NCBI GenBank assembly: GCA_030550225.1
Contig: JAUQPV010000039.1
Coordinates: 1-8,437 of the forward strand
DNA: 8,437 nucleotides
Direction: 5' to 3'
Source of the DNA: Acidobacteriota bacterium
Lineage (GTDB): Bacteria; Acidobacteriota; HRBIN11
Shown piece by piece: positions 6,173-8,437 of this stretch. How positions within the stretch are numbered: position 1 is the stretch's first letter; each line of letters opens with the position of its first letter. A model generated the notes under the pieces. It ran no database searches and had not been told where the DNA came from. It saw only the letters and a program-made list of their open reading frames with translations. The translations under genes and the position numbers were made by a program.

Positions 6173-6366
6173 GACCTTCTCCATCCAGACAGGTGTTAGG
6201 TGCTGGGTATTGGGTGTTGGGCTCTTGAAAAAGGACCTAACACCGAACACCCAGCACCTAACACCGATTTCTCGAAGGGTCAGGAAAGCCGATCCTATCC
6301 AGGTCCTCACGAGCCGAATGCCTCTGGCCTAACTGTCCACTGCCGACTGCCCACCTGCCCATCGGT
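6173..6366. repeat. Long GGTGTTA hairpin plus one-sided GGCAGTGG array (sctO-sctP gap)
   Basis: The strongest inverted repeat in the window lies at 6192-6265. Arms 6192-6221 and 6236-6265 match at 27 of 30 positions, the outer 17 perfectly, around a 14-nt loop. Each arm is a run of 7-base words (GGTGTTA, GGTGCTG, GGTATTG, GGTGTTG, and on the other side their complements). The 20-base string GGTGTTAGGTGCTGGGTGTT of the right arm (6246-6265, minus strand) recurs identically at 5352-5371. Next to the sctO stop, 6330-6361 is an 8-base-period array (TAACTGTC, CACTGCCG, ACTGCCCA, CCTGCCCA) with no partner in this gap. The sctP start region lies at the low-coordinate end. Confidence 0.88.
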
Positions 6367-6870
6367 CTATTCTTCTTCCTCGGCCCTTTCACGTACGAAG
6401 CGGGCCGAGGCGATCTCCTCGGTCAACTTTTGCTCCTTGAGAGCCATCTCCCGCTTCCATTCGGCGAGCCACCGCTCGTAGTGCTTCTCGATGGCCTTCA
6501 GGGCTTGGTCCGCTTCGATGAGCTGGGCCTTCGCCGCCTCGATGGCCTGCTCCGCCTGGCGGACTCGCGCCTGCTGGTCGGCGATCGCCCGGTCCTGCTC
6601 GACGATCCGGGCCTCCACGTAGCGGATTTCTTCCCGGCGGCGCTCGATCACGACGACATCGATCAGGCCCCGTTCGTCGGGGTCGTACAAATGGGCGACC
6701 CGTTCGTTTCGCTCGGCGACGATCCGGTCCCGCTCGGCCTGCAAGTCTTGAAGGCGCTTCTGCTCGGCCTGGAGGGCCTGGAAGGCCCGGGCCAGGGCCT
6801 TTTTGGCGTCCTCCTTCGCCTGCTTGCGCTGGTCCATGACGGCCTGAAGCGGATACTTCGGCGGCTTCAT
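6367..6870 (-). CDS. sctO: SctO/FliJ-like ATPase stalk protein
   Basis: Coiled-coil protein that, in known systems, enters the SctN hexamer like the gamma subunit of F-type ATPases and links it to SctV. The product is 167 residues, close to the family norm. It is almost wholly alpha-helical and charged: heptad-like Ala/Leu/Arg/Glu repeats run over residues 12-60 and 76-160, with a break at YDPDERGL (62-69). The segment ALKAIEKHYERWLAEWKREM (123-142) resembles the conserved C-terminal SctO/FliJ stretch. I chose ATG 6870 (MKPPKYPL). An upstream in-frame extension to 6996 only translates the intergenic GGCAGTAA array. No strong Shine-Dalgarno precedes 6870, so the start is the least certain point. 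It directly follows sctN, the conserved sctN-sctO pairing. Confidence 0.87.
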   Translation of the reverse strand: MKPPKYPLQAVMDQRKQAKEDAKKALARAFQALQAEQKRLQDLQAERDRIVAERNERVAHLYDPDERGLIDVVVIERRREEIRYVEARIVEQDRAIADQQARVRQAEQAIEAAKAQLIEADQALKAIEKHYERWLAEWKREMALKEQKLTEEIASARFVRERAEEEE

Positions 6871-7141
6871 AAGCAATCCGGCAATGAATAAGGCAGTAAG
6901 GCAATAAGGCAGTAAGGCGGTCAGACGATGGGGCGGTAGCATGCCGATCGGAGTTGGCATGAAACGATTCCGCAGGGATCCCCTAAGGGATCCCAACAGG
7001 ACGGCTATCGTTGGGCATTCTGGACGTCACTTCACCGTCGACGTTCGGAAGCCCGGCTACCGGCATGCCGGCCGACGTTCCGATAGACTCGGGCTACCCC
7101 CGCCCTACTGCCTAACTGCCGCATTGCCTTACTGCCCTTCA
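6871..7141. repeat. Intergenic inverted array of the 8-mer GGCAGTAA with palindromic interior (sctN-sctO gap)
   Basis: The left arm at 6891-6922 is an exact 8-base-period run (AGGCAGTA, AGGCAATA, AGGCAGTA, AGGCGGTC). The right arm at 7101-7137 is the degenerate complement. A 14-bp perfect inverted match (6892-6905 against 7123-7136) joins them. The interior holds a CATGCC/GGCATG stem (6940-6961), an 8-bp perfect stem made of two GGGATCCC copies around CTAA (6975-6994) and the 12-bp palindrome CCGGCATGCCGG (7060-7071). It also holds an approximate direct repeat beginning CGACGTTC at 7039 and 7073, each ending in GGCTACC. No gene is visible. Confidence 0.85.
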
Positions 7142-8437
7142 TTACACGCCCACGATGGAGCGGGCCCGCTGGAGGGTCGCCTCAAAGGAATCCTTCTCGT
7201 GCGTACTCTGCTTCAGGAAGGCCTCGACGGTCGGGTACTTTTCGAGGGCCTCGTCGACCCGAGGGTCCGATCCCCGCTTGTAGGCCCCCAGTAAGATGAG
7301 GTCCCGGTTTTTCTCGTAGTTGGCGATGATCTCCTTCATCTTCTGGGCGACCTTCAGGTGGTCCGGTGTGGCGACGGCCGTCATGACCCGGCTGGCGCTC
7401 CGAAGGACGTCGATGGCCGGGAAGTGGCCCCGGGCGGCCAGCTCGCGAGACAGGATGATGTGGCCGTCCAAGATGGACCGGACTTCGTCGGCGACGGGTT
7501 CCGTCATATCGTCGCCCTCGACGAGGACCGTGTAGAAGGCCGTGATGGAGCCCTTGTCCGAGTTACCCGCCCGTTCCAGGAGCTTCGGCAGGGTCGCAAA
7601 CACCGACGGCGGAAAGCCGGCCCGGGCCGGCGGTTCGCCGATGGCCAGGCCGACCTCCCGTTGGGCCCGAGCAAAGCGGGTCACCGAGTCCATCATGAGG
7701 ATGACCTTCTTCCCCTGGTCCCGGAAGTATTCGGCGATGGCCGTCGCCACGTAGGCCGACTTCAAGCGGACGAGCGACGGCTGGTCGGAAGTAGCGACGA
7801 CCAGGACCGAACGGGCCAGACCTTCTTCCCCCAGACTTTCCTCGATGAAGTCCATGACCTCTCGGCCCCGCTCGCCGATCAGGGCGATGACGTTGACATC
7901 GGCGACCGTATTGCGGGCCAACATGCCGAGCAGGGTCGACTTGCCCCCGCCGGCGGCGGCGAAGATGCCCATCCGCTGGCCCTCGCCGATCGTCAGCAGG
8001 GTATCGATGACCCGGATCCCGACGGGAAAGCTCTGGAGGACCCGCTTGCGTTTCATCGGGTCCGGCGGCGGTGCATAGATGGGATACTCGACCGTCTGGG
8101 TCGGGTCGATGGGACCCCGACCGTCGATGGGCTCGCCGAGGCCGTTGAGGACCCGACCCAGCAGGCAGGGCCCGACCCGCACGGTCATGACGTCTCCCGT
8201 CGGACGGACCTCGCTGTCGGGGCCGATGCCCGTCAGCTCCCCCAGGGCCATCAGGTAGACCAGGTCGTTTTTAAAGCCGACGACCTCGGCCCGGACGGGT
8301 CGGTCCCGCAGGGGCGTCTCGATGTAGCAGAGTTCGCCGATCCGGACCCCCGGCACGCGGGCCTTGATGATGAGGCCCGTGACCTCGACGACCCGGCCCC
8401 GGACTTCCAGGGGAACGACTTCGTCGAGGAGATGCAC
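7142..8437 (-). CDS. sctN: SctN-family T3SS ATPase, N terminus cut by the window
   Basis: Hexameric ATPase at the cytoplasmic face of the T3SS that releases chaperones from cargo and unfolds it. In the 431 residues visible: an N-terminal beta-barrel (GRVVEVTGLIIKARVPGVRIGEL, about 14-36), Walker A AAAGGGKST (160-168), catalytic-glutamate motif GERGRE (188-193), Walker B with D250 (VILMMDSVTRF) and an arginine-finger region SASRVM (347-352). The AAAGGGKST P-loop and KGSITAFYTVLVEGDD, followed by MTEPVADE, are the injectisome form rather than flagellar FliI. The C-terminal domain is complete to the TAA at 7142. The first visible codon is GTG at the very edge. SctN proteins usually have about 15-25 more residues before the first strand, so the true start is probably outside the window. 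It leads the visible gene run and is followed by sctO. Confidence 0.96.
   Translation of the reverse strand: MHLLDEVVPLEVRGRVVEVTGLIIKARVPGVRIGELCYIETPLRDRPVRAEVVGFKNDLVYLMALGELTGIGPDSEVRPTGDVMTVRVGPCLLGRVLNGLGEPIDGRGPIDPTQTVEYPIYAPPPDPMKRKRVLQSFPVGIRVIDTLLTIGEGQRMGIFAAAGGGKSTLLGMLARNTVADVNVIALIGERGREVMDFIEESLGEEGLARSVLVVATSDQPSLVRLKSAYVATAIAEYFRDQGKKVILMMDSVTRFARAQREVGLAIGEPPARAGFPPSVFATLPKLLERAGNSDKGSITAFYTVLVEGDDMTEPVADEVRSILDGHIILSRELAARGHFPAIDVLRSASRVMTAVATPDHLKVAQKMKEIIANYEKNRDLILLGAYKRGSDPRVDEALEKYPTVEAFLKQSTHEKDSFEATLQRARSIVGV

Noticed and set aside
6185..6270. Intrinsic terminator at the large sctO-sctP hairpin
   Set aside because: The stem is strong, but no U-tract follows it on the minus strand; the T-run lies in the loop.
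6185..6310. In-frame N-terminal extension of sctP to 6310
   Set aside because: The extension translates the GGTGTTA hairpin arms. A Shine-Dalgarno directly precedes the ATG at 6172.
6871..6996. In-frame N-terminal extension of sctO to an upstream start at 6996
   Set aside because: The extra 42 residues are the translation of the GGCAGTAA repeat arm and the palindromic core, with no similarity to SctO. MKPPKYPL at 6870 begins the coiled-coil protein properly.
3649..7141. A flagellar rather than injectisome identity for the cluster
   Set aside because: SctN P-loop AAAGGGKST, the SctR and SctU signatures, and a single SctQ in place of separate FliM and FliN favour a non-flagellar system, although gene order and FliO are flagellar-like. 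Not fully excluded from this window alone.

Overview
The window is a single-direction block of type III secretion (T3SS) genes. All nine genes lie on the minus strand, so transcription runs from high to low coordinates. In that order they are sctN (ATPase, cut at the right edge), sctO (stalk), sctP (FliK-like length or switch protein), an unusual sctQ (sorting-platform protein carrying an N-terminal FHA domain), a small FliO-like membrane protein, sctR, sctS, sctT and sctU (cut at the left edge just before its autocleavage region). The signatures are of the injectisome type: the AAAGGGKST P-loop and SITAFYTVLVEGDDMTEPVADE stretch in SctN, SFVKFSVVFSILRNALG in SctR, and GDKTEQPTPKRLQEARKRGQ in SctU. 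Gene order nevertheless matches the flagellar fliI-J-K-M/N-O-P-Q-R-flhB order, and a FliO-like gene and a FliK-type C-terminal domain are present. The cluster therefore looks like a non-flagellar T3SS that kept several flagellar traits.

The organism is probably a diderm bacterium of high GC content and unknown phylum. The sequence alone does not decide between candidates such as Myxococcota or Acidobacteriota. No secretin, SctV, SctD/J, needle, effector or chaperone gene lies inside the window.

The genes would work as one machine. SctR, SctS, SctT and SctU form the inner-membrane export gate, with the FliO-like protein a likely assembly factor for SctR. SctN and SctO form the ATPase and its stalk. 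FHA-SctQ forms the cytoplasmic sorting platform. SctP, with SctU, would switch substrates once the needle or rod is complete.

The most unusual part is between the genes. Apart from sctR and the FliO-like gene, which are 1 nt apart, every gene is separated from the next by about 90-280 bp. Six of these seven gaps contain degenerate tandem arrays of a 7- or 8-base word placed as inverted arms: one copy right after the upstream stop codon, the complementary copy just before the next gene. Words differ between gaps (GCGAATT, TTCGGGAA/TTCGGCAG, GGCAGTAA, AGACCAT, GGTGTTA), but the architecture is constant. The seventh gap has a weaker version. Several gap interiors hold further small perfect hairpins. 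I see no promoter or clear intrinsic terminator, and no gap exceeds 300 bases.
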